A stretch of DNA of 64,000 nt from Streblospio benedicti (GCA_019095985.1 CM032662.1:10385526-10449525); one strand, 5' to 3'; counted from the first letter of the stretch, positions 21,975 to 36,100 are shown. Notes: generated by a model not told the origin, from the sequence alone. Translations and numbers: made by a program.

Positions 21975-23666
21975 ATGTGGTTTGAGGAAGTTGGCGAGGT
22001 GATGGACATGTTCAAGAACAGCTTTCCGCTGTCTCTGATGTTCTTCATCCCAATTTTGATCATCATTTCCCCGGCGAGTCCTGTCAACGCGGCTCACGAA
22101 TTTTCGGTATTTCGTATGCAACAATACGATTTGCAGGGAGTGAGTTACGGATGTAGAAATGCCATCGTCAATGTTGAAGCGCGTGCTATTGATGCTAAAG
22201 TGTTCACTCGGCGCTGCGTGATTTCGCGCCTCACCGAATTGACAATGCACAAGTTTCGGGACATGGTGTCCCAGAATGCCGGGGGGCTGCTGATTCTGCT
22301 GCCAGCCGACCTCGACCAACTCAGCCCCGAGGAGAAAAACCACCTGCTGGAGCTTGAGTCGGAGCTTCTGTCTGAGGAGACGTCGCTGCCTGTTTACTTC
22401 ACGGTGGAGACGCCCGATCTCCTCGACATCTACGCCGACGTGCGCGGAGCCGTCAACAACGACCAAGCCGGCTCGGCAGCAGAAGCGCTGCTGAGCTCTG
22501 CGTCGGCAAACGGCTTCCAGATGGTGGTCAACGGTCCGAACCCTAAACCCGAGCCGGACTTTACCATCGTCAACCTGCAGGGCAAGCTGGCTGGGTATGG
22601 TGTAGAGGAGCAGCTGCCGACCATCGCCATAGTGACGCACTACGATGCATTCAGCGTGGCTCCCTCGCTGTCGTTTGGTGGCGACAGTAACGGCTCCGGT
22701 GTCATTGCGCTGCTCGAACTCGCGCGCCTCTTCTCCAAGCTCTACACAAACTCGCGCACCCACGCAAAATACAACCTCCTGTTCCTGTTGTCTGGGGCGG
22801 GCAAGTTCAACTACCAGGGAACGAAACGCTGGATCGAGGACCAGTCAGAGACTGCAGAGTGGAGCCTGCTACAGGACGCTGCGTTTGTCCTCTGCCTCGA
22901 CACGATCGGCAGCTCGGACCGCCTCAATCTCCACGTGTCCAAGCCGCCGCGGGACGGCTCGGCAGGGGACGCCTTCTACAAGGCGCTGGTGTCTGTGGCT
23001 GGGGAGCTGGCCCCAGAGGTGACGGTCGACATGAAGCACAAGAAGATCAACCTGGCAGACGACGTGCTGGCCTGGGAACACGAGCGCTTCTCCATCAAAC
23101 GGCTGCCGGCGTTCACGCTCAGTCGCCTCGACAGTCACCGCCAGACGGACAGACGCTCGCTGCTAGACACCGGGTCTCGTCTGGACGTTGCGGTGCTGGG
23201 TCGGAACGTGGAGCTTTTGGCGGAGGCGCTCGCTCGCTCCGTGTACAACCTGACCGCCCCCGGAGGAAACGCACACATCTTCAGCGATGGAGCACTCCGT
23301 GTGGAGCGCTCCCTGCTCTCCGCGTGGTCGGGCCTCCTCTCCGGCACCCCGCGGTCTGCCCAGCTGCTGCCCCCCGATTCCACCGTCGTCGCCACCCTCG
23401 CCGCAGCCATGGACAAGGTCGGACTCAAGGACGTGCGCAGACACAGCTTCACCGCAGACAAACGGGACCCAGAGTTTGTATTCTACAGTGGAGCTGAGTT
23501 CACCATGGAGGCGTACAATGTAAAGCCTGCTGTGTTTGACCTGTTTCTTGCCCTTGCCATTGCTGCCTACTTGTCCATTCTCTTCCTCGCTGTGCAGAAC
23601 TTTCCCAAGATGTACTCTGTGATGAGGAAATTCTCAAGCCCGGCACGAAGCAAGAAAGTTCAGTAA
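21975..23666 (+). CDS. NCLN: Nicalin, ER membrane glycoprotein, single exon
   Basis: Nicastrin-related type I ER membrane protein; with TMEM147 and NOMO it forms the BOS complex of the multipass translocon and affects Nodal signalling (family knowledge). The 563-residue reading frame is unbroken and matches human nicalin in length (563 aa) and along its whole course. Visible: N-terminal hydrophobic signal/anchor (about 15-38), AAHEF..RMQQYDLQG, an aminopeptidase-like fold with THYDAF and GGDSNGSGV (about 218-240), KFNYQGTKRW, NLADDVLAWEHERF, ADKRDPEFVFY, and a C-terminal transmembrane helix (about 521-543) followed by a short basic tail ending KKVQ. The first ATG matches the vertebrate start. 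There are no introns, unlike its neighbours, which suggests ancestral intron loss or an expressed retrocopy; I cannot tell which. Confidence 0.97.
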   Translation: MWFEEVGEVMDMFKNSFPLSLMFFIPILIIISPASPVNAAHEFSVFRMQQYDLQGVSYGCRNAIVNVEARAIDAKVFTRRCVISRLTELTMHKFRDMVSQNAGGLLILLPADLDQLSPEEKNHLLELESELLSEETSLPVYFTVETPDLLDIYADVRGAVNNDQAGSAAEALLSSASANGFQMVVNGPNPKPEPDFTIVNLQGKLAGYGVEEQLPTIAIVTHYDAFSVAPSLSFGGDSNGSGVIALLELARLFSKLYTNSRTHAKYNLLFLLSGAGKFNYQGTKRWIEDQSETAEWSLLQDAAFVLCLDTIGSSDRLNLHVSKPPRDGSAGDAFYKALVSVAGELAPEVTVDMKHKKINLADDVLAWEHERFSIKRLPAFTLSRLDSHRQTDRRSLLDTGSRLDVAVLGRNVELLAEALARSVYNLTAPGGNAHIFSDGALRVERSLLSAWSGLLSGTPRSAQLLPPDSTVVATLAAAMDKVGLKDVRRHSFTADKRDPEFVFYSGAEFTMEAYNVKPAVFDLFLALAIAAYLSILFLAVQNFPKMYSVMRKFSSPARSKKVQ

Positions 23667-24861
23667 GAGGCCGAGTTGCTGCAGTTAATCAAATCATGTC
23701 AAGCCGTCATCACGAAACTTTGATAGGATCTCGATTTTGCAAAATCATTTATTATTGTCAGCATTAATGTAAAATATAAGTTTATTTTTATTGTTCTACT
23801 TGATCTTAAAATATTACAACAAAAAGACCAGTCAACAACAAGCTTTGATAAAACAAAATAGATGGTTGATATCAACATTAATTAGAATTACTAGGTAAAT
23901 ATGCAATGGAGTAGATGTTTAGATTCATCGAACAAATATTTTTTGCAATCATGTTTTTAAATATCTTCTGTAAATTTTGAATTTAATTGATCAGAATAAT
24001 TGAATCATGTTTTTTTATGTGTAGAAATTGGTGTGTCAAATGTTTTCTAACGGTTTGTTGATGTATTCATTACTTTAATGTATCCAATGTTTTTTTAAGC
24101 CCACACTATTAGACAATTTGATTTTCACGGATGTGAATATGTATGGCCCGGTCTTGCTCAAATTGTGACAAATGATTTGTAAATTGTTTGTGTAAGTCAT
24201 GAGTCAGATGTCTGAACTGTTAGTACTTACAGGAGGAAAACAACAGCCTATTTTATTAATACTTATTCGTAGAAATAATTGTATGGCTGAAGTGCAAGTG
24301 CGATCCTCGAAACTAGACACAAAACACTGTAGTAATTATGAAACTGAAATTATGATTTTCTTCTAGATACATGTAGTAGATGATAATGATTGAGAAATTG
24401 TTATTGTGAATTTAGTTTTCGTGCAGTGGAATTAATTATGAAACTTTACTTATTTAAATTCAATTGTATATAATTGTGTTATAAACCAAAGACTTCAAAG
24501 AAATTGCAATTAAAATTTGCTTTTCTTTTTACCACATTTTTATATTAGAATGTAAGGCATCAAATCATGATGTCTGATTTGAAAAAAAAAAAGTACTGTA
24601 TCTTTGAAAATCTTTGAAATGGATGCACGTTTCAGTTATTTCTGCGTCCTGCGTCCCGGTGATTCGGGCCAATTTCTCCCTTGACTTGTCAGCTGAAATG
24701 CAGCAGATAAGGTTCTGCAAATGTGCATGACTCAACAGCAAAAGTTTGAAACGTGTATCTGTATTTTGTCGAAATTTCTAATCTATTTAAAATTCACAGT
24801 AGTTATGAAAACAGAGCAGATGGTGAATGTGTGCATTACGTTTTCTACTTGATCTTTACCC

Positions 24862-24867
24862 AATAAA
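24862..24867 (+). terminator. Candidate polyadenylation signal of NCLN
   Basis: A canonical AATAAA about 1.2 kb after the nicalin stop, following AT-rich sequence without reading frames that would serve as 3' UTR. Weaker variants lie nearer to the stop, so the true cleavage site is uncertain. Confidence 0.4.
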
Positions 24868-24974
24868 GGTTTTAATAAATATGATTGTTAATTTTATGAA
24901 AAAATGAATTTATTTCTGGATGGAAACAAGGTTTATATAACCTAAAGCATTTTGAACATTTTTGTCGCAAGAAT

Positions 24975-25330
24975 TTATAAAAAACATAAACTTACAAAGG
25001 TATTATTAATGATTTCTTTATAAGACTCATGAACTTTATCAAAAAGTAGTTTTCTCTCAACATTATATAAATCACAATGTAATAAAAAAATAATTTCATC
25101 CTCTACCTCACTCCTTTTACAGTATTTACAAATTCTTTCTTCTACTTTAAGTCTTTGTGTCTTTGCAAAATGTCGACCAGATTCAATTAACAAACGATGA
25201 CAACTGATTCTTAATCTACAAATATTACTTCTAAAAATATCATTAGTACAATTAAGAAGGTAATCTTCCACACGAAAAACAGTTTTAAATGAACGATATA
25301 ATCTTAGTTTATGTCCCATTGACTGATCTT
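24975..25330 (-). mobile_element. LINE 3'-end fragment, C-terminal part of the reverse-transcriptase ORF
   Basis: A 114-codon open stretch reads like the zinc-knuckle-like tail of non-LTR retrotransposon ORF2: RLRISCHRLLIESGRH, then ERICKYC, EVEDEIIFLLHC and LY. The core reverse transcriptase and everything upstream are missing, so this is a 5'-truncated dead copy. Which clade (CR1, L2, RTE or other) cannot be told from this piece. Confidence 0.7.
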
Positions 25331-27197
25331 TTCTTACTCACATGTTTTAAAAAATGCAATTCAAAATGATATTAGTGCCTTATTGCTTTTAAACCCATTT
25401 GTTTATTTAGCACAATGTATTTGATTTTGACAAATATATCTATTGCCAATATATATTTTATGTTCCTTGTGCCAATCAAAATCAGTATTATTTTTTTTTT
25501 CTTTTTTGACATATATTGGCAATTGTATATTATATTGCATAACGTTTTATTTATTTATATTTTCTCTTTTACGTTGATTGTTTATATACTTGTCTTTGCA
25601 TGGGACTCACTGATTAATAAAATTCCGTTCTGTATTTTACACCAGGACCGTCAATAATTGTTTTTAGGAGTAGACGCTCTTAAACTGTCCTGATGCTTAA
25701 TCATAATGCAATCTCTTTTTGTCATTTTTTAGCCGGTTTAGTTGCCTGTCCGTCAAATAAGAGATTGCGTTATGATTTTAGACCAGGGCCGTCATTTATT
25801 ATTTTTAGGGCTAGACCAAAGAACTTAAATAAAAAAATTAAATAAAAAATTAAATAGCAGTTGGATCCCTTTGGCTAGACGCTCTTAAACTTTCCTGATG
25901 CTTAGTCTTTTTTTTAAAGGCCAAAAAATTGATGCTCAACAATGTAAGTAAATACCACTGACGTTTTGATTTTTAATGTTCGAAAACTCTGAAATTTTTG
26001 TAACATAGTCAATAGTAGAAAGTAGCTCCTGTTAAAAATATATGTTTCAATAAAGAATAATTTTACCTTTCTTTTATGGTAATATTTTTGTTTTTTTTTC
26101 TAAAAAATAACATTTATTCATTCAAATTATACAATTTTGATTTCTTTGGGAGAGATTGGTGGTAATGTATTATAATCTTATCACTTAGTATGTATTGCAA
26201 GTATAACTAATGCTGGTAGGCATTGGCAGGTCAATTATGCCCAGCAGAAGTTCAACTACCTTGAAAGTTGTGGAAAAAATGTATATATGCAGAAAGTTGG
26301 TATTCTATCACAAATTTGGGGCCCGCATTTTGTATTTTACAATTTAATGTTCACACAATAAATGCACATTAAGAAATTATTAAAAAAAAGAGTAGGTATA
26401 GCTTTTATTTGGCAAATAATCAACAAATAAAATGAAAGATTTAATTATTATATGCTATATTAAATCACTGCGGCTCAACTTTAAGGCATCAATAGCTGTA
26501 GTAACATTTTATTCACTAAATAAATTCATTTTGTATTTACATAGTAGAATTTAATACATAAAATATCAAAATACTCTGAATACTGATACACCAATGGCTT
26601 GCTTACTTATTTACAAGAGCTTTCACTTGTGCTTGCACACATAAACAACTATCTCAAAATGATTTTCGTAGAAGAAACATCATAATAAAATGAGTTCAAT
26701 CTAACAATGAAATTGTAATTTAAAAACAAATATTGATCATTAAAAGTAAATGTGATTGTATGTAAAAAGTTTAAATTTTCTACCATTTATAATCAAAGAA
26801 AATGGTGAAATTGCATGTATTTTCCTACCATCCTAAATCAATCTGGACAAATAAAAAAAAATATGTGTGAATAAAGACATCTATCATGAAACATTGTGAC
26901 TGTCCTAAAAATATTCCTGGTATCTGAGAGAATAGAATTGAGAAACACAATATCACCAGCATATACGAGTAAACTCCCCTTATCGGCAGGTTGATGTGAG
27001 ATGGATTTAATAAGTCAATTAATTAAAAACAAATTATATTTTGCCAAGCGATTTTAATTCCATTAATAATTTTCAAACTAATTGACCCCAACCAAGAGTT
27101 AAATAATTAGGATGACTGATTTATTTGATTACTAATGATTTGTTTTGCTGAGTAATTGTAATTAAATTGAATATTTTGTGAGTAATCGGCCCCGCCG
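25331..27197. other. AT-rich intergenic stretch between NCLN and AMN
   Basis: No gene recognised. Around 25640-25900 there is a repeat with partly inverted parts (GAGATTGCGTTATGAT and its mirror, and a direct repeat of GACGCTCTTAAACT). The right part should include the AMN 3' UTR. Otherwise simple AT-rich sequence. Confidence 0.5.
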
Positions 27198-30100
27198 TTA
27201 GATGGTGCTGTCTTCCTCCACTCCGTCCTCACTGTACATCGGGTTGTCAAACTTCAACGTCGTGTCGTCAAACGTGATGTCTGCTTTTCCATTCTGGAAT
27301 TGAAATACAAAAAACATTATTTTTCAGTGATGTGGGCTACAAAATAATCCATCAACTACTGTATGATGGGAAATGTTGATGGTGAAACAATATTTATGAT
27401 GGTGAAAGAGTTTTGCTCAGTTTATTAAAAAATGAAAAATATATGAACTATGATATTTCTAATTATTCATTAATATTATTTCCATCTTTAATAGAAAAGT
27501 TGTTACATACAATTTTTTTATAATAACACTTGTTTGTTTGCAATTCATACACGCCAGCATATGTATTATGTACAAGAATATATGAGTGGAAATAGAAGCA
27601 AAATAAATCTGAGAACCTGCATGAACAGCGGGTTTGAGAATCCGAACGTGTCGTCAAGACTCGAGTCACTGCTGATCACATGACCACAGGTGCCTGACAG
27701 GTGCTGGTGTAAACAGGCAAAAGTGCAGGTGCAACATGGCAGAATATATACAAATGACAGGATCAGATGTAATTGTGTCATCAGACCTACAAGTCATGTA
27801 ATTCACACTACATGACAAATTAATATGATACTTAGACATGATAAAAATTGTGAATTGTGCATAATGTACATGTGCAGTGGATCTGGTACATCATAAAATT
27901 GCTCTTTCAGATTCTGTTATAATACAACAAATTTTCTAACACTAGGGATATGAACGGGACAAATGTATCTTTTCTTCCTATTTACAACTTCAATTTATCT
28001 GCTGCCTATTTCTAGCTTTACACTAATCATCAAAATTATAAAGTAATTTTATTACTATCCATCAAAGATTTAGGGGTAAACCAAGCCAAATCCATTTCAA
28101 ATTTGAAATTGTAGACATAACTCAATAGTGATATTGAATTTGATCATAATTATATGAAGAAAAAAGCCTCTCTACCTAAATTCCATTGAAGGGTGCAGGA
28201 ACATCATAAGGGAAATGTAATGAAATGATGTGACAACCTAAATATGAATATGTTGATAGCAAACATTTGACTTGACCAAGTTCTCCTTCAAACCATCCAC
28301 GTCTCCCCGCCACGTTACCTCGGCGCCGCTGTTTCCATACAGCGGGTTGGTGAAGCCGACGTTTTCCGCCGTCTTGTCAAACGTCGCTGTGACGGCGCCG
28401 GTCTGCGTGTTCTGATTGTCGTCGGCTTCTCGCGGCTTCTCGCTCGCCACCGACGGCTGACAAGAAAAAACCTCATTATCGGGATACTGTACATCTCAAA
28501 TTTTCTGTTATCTTAACGTTAGTTTTGTTTCCCGTTAACCACATTATGAATGAATATGAGTTGGTAGTCTTGAGTATTAGTACGTATCTCGAACATTCAA
28601 TTTTAAACCTATTTTTGTTGTTTTAAATCAGTAATGCATTCCTTTCCCATTGTATTGGCCCTCTGACACATTGTTCAAAATAAGTGAGTCCTTAGGGACT
28701 CATTGTTGCCAATTTCTAAGTTAATTACAGTCTTCTCGCATTACTCCCGCTACAGACTGACATTACTTAGCACTTTTAGTGTGATAAAAATCAAGATGGC
28801 CGCCAATTTGATGGAAAATTAATAGATGCACATTGTCCATTTGCCTATTGTATCCTCCCCATAGTGAACTTGCATTTGTGAGAAATATAAGTTTTTTAGA
28901 GTTTCATGTTGCTGGGGGTCTATCGAGAATATCTAGTGAGGCTGCTGTCGCGGCAACTCTCGGGGGAATATTTTACAGACAAAAATCAATAACGGCTGCC
29001 ACCAAAAACCTTGAAAAACAGATTTTCAACTACCAGGTATATATATATAGTATTTAGTATTTGTAAAGGTGACTGATAAGCCCTGAAGGGCTGGGTAGAA
29101 CCTGTATAACATATTATCATCTGCTATTCATATTGTATACCATATCAGTATAATAAAATAAATCTATCAACCAACCAGGTAGTGAACTCACATTCAAGTG
29201 TAATCCATCATTTTCACATCATTTTCACATAAATTTGGACAAAGTTATCATAAAATATATTTTTTGGCCATCACAATATTTGGTTGGAGGTCACCCCCCA
29301 CACATAACACGACTCACCGACCATCGCCCGGACGCAACAAAGGGCGCACATCGGGTTGTCGAATCCGGCGGGGGTCGGTATACTATCTGCACCCCCCGGG
29401 GAAGAACCTGCGAGTTGTTTGCGGGGTGGCGGCGGGGGGTGAGGGGGTGAGCTCCACCCCACCAAGGTCCCCGTCCTCATCACCCAGACGGTGCTCGTCA
29501 GACCGTGACGACCGCGGCCACACGCCGCGCAGACGCGACGTCAGCCTGCGGGGGTCAAAGGTCAGAGGTCAGAGGGCGCAGTCTGGTGAGATTTTGAAGG
29601 TCAGGCGATGAGTACTTAAGTTGGAGAAACGTGTCAGCAAATACTTGTTGCTTACTGGCCAATTGGAGTAGTGATGATTTCGGCTTAATTTTTCGTATCA
29701 TCAGATCAAAATATGAACATATATTCAGTTATTCATAAAATACGAACCATATTTATTCATTGGGGAAAATTTTCAACATTGTTGGCTGCTTAACTTGGTT
29801 TTGGCAAGTTAGAAATCAGTTTGGTCTGGTTACGAGCCAATTTGAGGTATACGCATTTTCACACACATTGACATTAACTTTTTGTTGACTTCTTCAACAG
29901 TCAGTCAAACATTGTAGATGCAGTCGCCAGAGTCTCGACATACGTCACTAAAATGTACATGTGACGAGAGAGACTCTGGCGACCGCATCTACCAAGATTA
30001 TCTTTTGAAAAATCATCATTGAAAATTGACTTTTGATACATTCAGGGTCTCCTCATGACCTGCATTAGGTGATTATCTGCTGCCTTGGGCGCGAGTCTCG

Positions 30101-33100
30101 CTGCGTACCGTGAGAACTGGCTGCGGTCCACGAGACAGACCATCGCCACGGCAACCAGCAGCAGCAGCAGCAGCAGCGACAGCACAATACCAGCCACGCT
30201 GCCACCCGACAGACCACCGCCGACACCACGCCCTGGGGAGTGGACAGTTACATATAAACACACATACATTACATAAAATACTGTTATACTTGTTTAGAAA
30301 AAAATGATAAATACAAAACCGGGTTTGTTGTGTAACATATGACTTATTTTATTAGGATTCATTCTTCGAGCATATCACGGGGAGTTGAGAAGGATATAGT
30401 GTGACAAGGATGCCAATGACATGCAGATGTAAAGTCGCTAGAGCACAATATAACAGTGAATTGCGACTATAAATAACCACATTTACATGTATTTACATAT
30501 ACTGTGGGGACAAATACTCTTCTCGCCATGCTGAGTATAAAGTTATCACACTGAAATTCTAGGGGATATGGAACATTTACATGCACATAGTTTTTCACAT
30601 CTCATCATTACACAATGTAGAGCAGACGCAGACGCCAAATTTGCACAGCTTTTGTTGTCTCCACATTAAAATATGTCATTGCCTTTTAAGTCCAATTTAT
30701 TGATGATTTTAACCTGAAATAAATGACGTTACTTTGCCTAATGCATACAATGGCTAGATACTCTGGTTTCCTATTACATATGTACTCTCAATCAATCAAC
30801 ATCAAATCTGATGATGGGGAGAAAAGGCTACTGTGATTTCATCCACTGATGCCAAATTCTATTTTTTTATGGCTGAGGAGTTTGTAATAATGATTGTACT
30901 TTATGTAATATCTACTATAATTTAGAAGATTATGAAAAAATATTCTTAATTTAGAAGATTATGAAAATATTCTTAATGTATGAAATTACATGCAAATGAA
31001 ACGGAATGTCATCCTCAGAAACATCAATTATCAGAAAAAAATATAATTGTATCGTTGACAGCATGAAGTCCAGTAGATCAATCTGTCATGGAGAGAAATG
31101 AATTAAAAATTCATTGCTGAATTTATTTTTGCATATGACAATATACATGCTCTTCCCTACGCTACAGCATAACCTTCTCTCAATATCGCTTTTCTCCGAT
31201 GGTCTTATCTCTTGTCTAGGTTTGTTTTTGTTCAAGCACTTTATGAATAGATGTCCAGAGGTTGATCTTGAGCACTTTACTCTTAAATTCAAGAAGATAA
31301 GGTTCCACTACACAGTAGAATCTCTCTATTAGGACCACTGTTGGGACCAGCATTATGTGGTCTCAATAAAGAGGTGGTATCAATAGAGAGGTGGTCTGAA
31401 TTGGAGGTTCTACAATACATATAAAATCCACGATCACCTGTGAGTGCTGCCGCTGCCGTGTCACTGTCAGACGTTTCGAGTCGTACGTCTGTGATACCGA
31501 ACTTGTTGGGTCCACTCATGTCTGCAACACGCAACATATCAATGACGGTCCAAATGATTAACGGCGCTGGTTACATGTCAATGGTTTCGAACATTTGCAA
31601 TATTGCATAGACCTAACATTCAAATAATCATTTATTTTCTGTTTAGATAATCAAACTCAGTATAAATATCCATTCATATGTTAAATTAACATCGTTTTCG
31701 GAATAAATTTCTGTGTCAAGCAGTTTATTTTGTTGAAGAAGAGATTGTTTTGCAATATTTTTATGAAAACACAAATTTGCATAGTAGTTAATAAGTTATT
31801 CTTTATTTCATTTTGTCCTATCTTCAGCAATGTCTATTCCTGGTAGAAATATGCTTGCTAAATAGAAGCAAGAGAGAGAAAAGCTTGAAAATGTATCTGC
31901 AAGCACTGGGAACCACATACTATATAATCTTTATTTCATAATTATGAAATAGTTTCAAGATAATAATATATTGCCTACCTATCATATTCTTGTTTTAAAA
32001 CTGCAATTTGAACTTGTTTTTAGGGAAAGCTCACCTGAACCTTTCAGACATTCTGATTCAGGCGAGTTTTCTCTAAAAAAAAAGTTCAAAGTGCAGTTTT
32101 AAAACGAGAATATGAATGACAACTTGACAAATGAACATCCAACATATATTGCCTACCTGTTATGTACAATATTACATTACCAATTACTTGCCACCCACCA
32201 CACGTAACTAAACGTACCGCCCTTTCTGAGCCCCACACCACGTACCGGCCTGCACGAGCCGCGCCTGTCCGAGCGCGATCGCGGCCGCGTCACCGCCGCC
32301 GCGACCGTCCGTCACCACGACGACCACCGTGTCGCGGCTCGTGCGGCTCATCGAAAACACAACGTCCTCAGACCGCGCACGCTACAGGGAAGAGAAGCTT
32401 TATTCAAAGTCGATCTATATATACAACAATAAACGTAAGCTCTATAGAGGTTTTGATCGATGTAACAGAGGGACAACACAACAGGAACAGCGGTCTTTGT
32501 TATATAACGGAGGTAGATGTGTTTGGGCATGGGTCTGATGGATCCTATTGATCGAAAGGCTTGGAGAGGACGGTGGAGATGTAGACTGGGCAGCCAGGCC
32601 AGACCACCCGCCACCCAACCACAGGTGAGCTCGTCACATCAATTTTTTTCGTGTACTAAACTTAAACATTAACCATATGCAGTGTTTAACATAAGCAATT
32701 ATTGAACTGGATAATCCTCAGTTAAGATATCTTTAAAGGGATGGAATAAAAGTGTTCATTTTAAGGTACACATACCTATGCATATGAGCTGCTCTGAATG
32801 GCTGTAAGTTTATGGATATTGGCTGTGGCATTGTATTGATAAAAGGCAAAGTACCCTCTGAATGAAGAATAATAAGGGCCTGCCGAAATAAAATCAGGAT
32901 TTGATTTGATTTGATTGATATCTTATCAAGGGATTGCTGTTTTTTTTTGTGTGTGTGTGCGTTACATTAAATGTACAACCAATAAGCACAAAGCCTAGGC
33001 TATTCTTCAGCAATTAAAATTCTCTCTTTACCCTTCAGAGGGTATTGGACTGGTTGATGGTTTGCGCGCATTTTATATTGTGAAAGATAATAAATGATAA

Positions 33101-36100
33101 CTGGAAATCATTTATTAGAATCTTGGATAATGTATCTGATCATTGATATCTACTGAGAGACTCAAATTGCTGTTAAAATCACAGGAAATTCATTTTTCAA
33201 TATTGATATGTGAATAGGGCCTCTAGTGATTCTGACACCTTTAATAAACAGGGTTCTTGAATAGTTTATGGTTTTTAATGCAATAGACATGGATAGGATA
33301 AAAATAGTAATAGAATGAGATACTGTATTCGTTAAATATCGAGAAACTATGAAATTACCCTCACAAGCATGAGCAATATTTAAAAAGACTTCTGAAGAAT
33401 CGCATATTTCCTCAAATGCTGTATGATGATCCAGTCACACTTAATAAATTCTGAGAAGATATTGTTAAAAACAGCTTATCTTAAACTGATCACAAATACT
33501 CGTGATTTGACAAGTCAATATAAACACTTCAATAATCCAAATATTTAAATTAACTCGTTAACGGAAAAACTTGATTACTTAAAATAACAAATTTAAATGA
33601 AATTTTCTTCTCACCCTTTTAATGGCATTATTTATACTATAAGAAATTATAGAACACGTTTTAAATATGTGAAATATTTAACCTTACAAAGAGAATTGTT
33701 TATGAAATAATGCAAACTTGTAAATTAGAAATGCGTGCTAATATATGTATCATGACTTGCTCACCCGCTTATACTCTGTGTTGAGAACTTTGTGTAGCGC
33801 GTTGAAGTTGAAATCTGGTGAATATTCCAGCTGCAACACCGCACCTGGTGGCAGACACAAAAACTATCGTATATCTTATATTAGCCTACCTCTAAAACCT
33901 CTATCAAACACCCCCCTCAGCTGGCAGGTATTCTGTGAAACGGCTACCTCTAATAAATGCCCCTTTAACCTCTAATAAAAAGGATTTTTTTAAAGTATGC
34001 CAATACCACCCGGCCGTTAATAGAAGATTTACGGTACTTTAGCATTTTTTAATACTGAGAAAACACTCAAATCTTTTGCTTGAAACACAATGTATGACAC
34101 AGTTGTTGTTCTATACTTCATTGATTATTTCATTATGTATACAGATTACATGTACATTAACTCCGTTTAAAATAAATCACCTGGTAAGTATAATTAAGTA
34201 AATTCAAAATAAATCATCCATAAATACACAAACGTCATTAACTAATATATTTTCTAATCGAAGTAATCAAATGCAATAACATGCTTCAAGTAAAAACATG
34301 CAGCATTTGCATAAATATGTTTGCTACAGCTATATGAGAGAAGGTATTGATGTTGTATTTTTCTAGCTGTTCCTCACCACAGACATGGCAGCAGTTTCCG
34401 TCCACCAGAATCTGTTTCTCGCACGGCGCCGGCTCGCACTTCGTCTGCATTGACTCACAAATCAGCTCTTTTACCTGCAAATTCATATGACGCATAATAT
34501 AAGTCCATTTCAATAATAAAAAACGTTCAAATATTTAACGCAATATATGAGCAAGATCACAGTAATATGATACCATAATAGCATAATTTCAATAAATATA
34601 TATTATATAGCATACATTTTATCGTAATATCATACCATTATGTATGTGAACTACTTCAACTCACTTTTTGACTTACACTTACTTCAAAGTTTTAGAAGAC
34701 ATGTTATTTTACTTCTACAATGCACATATATGTTATTCTAATCAACTCTCTCTCTCTCCGAGTCTCTCCCTGTCTCTAAATGGACTCAAACTCACAACCT
34801 CATGGTTGCAAGATTGCTTGAGCTATGTCGATAGTTGTAAAAAAAAACACTTGCCTTAAATTGCAATTTATGGTGAACGAGGTGTGTTCAGTGGTTGAAT
34901 GTTTATTTCATTTCATTCAATTTTATTTTCATATTTACTTCAGAAGTTAAGGTTCACTCACAAGCTTCTTTAGAGTGTGCATTATGTTTTATTTAATACA
35001 TACAAACATTGCTTTTTTTTTGTTCGATATTTAATAAATTTCTAATTTAGAAACCAAATATAATAAACGTAGTGTCTGTGAGAAACAATGTAAACCATAG
35101 ATTGAAAACAAATCTTAATTCTTAACCTTTATTGGTCAAACATAAAAAACTCAAAAATCTCTAATTCTAAAGCATTATTTTAACACTGTAAATTCACCAC
35201 CCCAGCAGAACAGTGGCATCTGTTATGGCAAACTTAAAGGTAGTAAATCTAATATTGCATTGTCTGAGGGACATTTGATATGGAGTATGAAGAAAGGAAA
35301 TGACTTGATTTTTTGCTTGAAATCATGGGCCCCAGCATCATGGGAGGGTGTGTGGTAGAATACTACTATGATTTACAAACACTGCAATTTAATACACATT
35401 ACTTCTATATAATAGTAGTAATGTGTATGGCATACTTTTAATGTTTGTAAGTCATAGTAGTATACATATCACACACACCTCCCATGATGCTGGGGCCCTT
35501 GCTTGAAATATCCATAATATTGATTTATCAGAGATCACGATGAACAAGTCCAACTTTAATTAGAACCTGTGCCAAGTCAACACATGTGAGTTCATATAAA
35601 ATTTTCAACAACATAGTTTTATACATTATCAACTAGACATTATCTACTTGTGAGCATTGTGAATTGTGTGATGTACTAGAAATGTTCAATCATACAACAA
35701 ATAACAAAATATTATGCACTCAGTACGTCTATCTTTGTAGCCAGGTGAAAATATTACAAGTGAAAAATAGAAAAAAAAGCATTTTTTATCTTAATGGAAA
35801 ACCATACAGTTTGTACAATATAATAGCAATTAATTTGCTGAAGATGTTATTTTGTAGACTGATAACAATTAACCATTATGTCAACGATCATAGTTTTCCA
35901 TTTAAATACATTCACTAGAAATTAAGTGTGCATTTATACAATAATCATTAGCACAAAACCCCACAGATGTCATTATCCTGTGACTCTGATTATCATGTTC
36001 ACATGTAACTGGCGTCACTTTTTTCTGGAGATTAATATCATCTCTGTATAAGATGCTTTGTGTCACAAATCATCCTCATATTAAATACCATCATCTCACT

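Noticed and set aside
22645-23523. Several long open frames inside NCLN on both strands
   Set aside because: Shadows of the GC-rich nicalin coding sequence; no similarity to known proteins.
31037-31332. Open frames on both strands near 31.1-31.3 kb
   Set aside because: Chance frames in AT-rich intron; no conserved motif and not preserved in phase with AMN exons.
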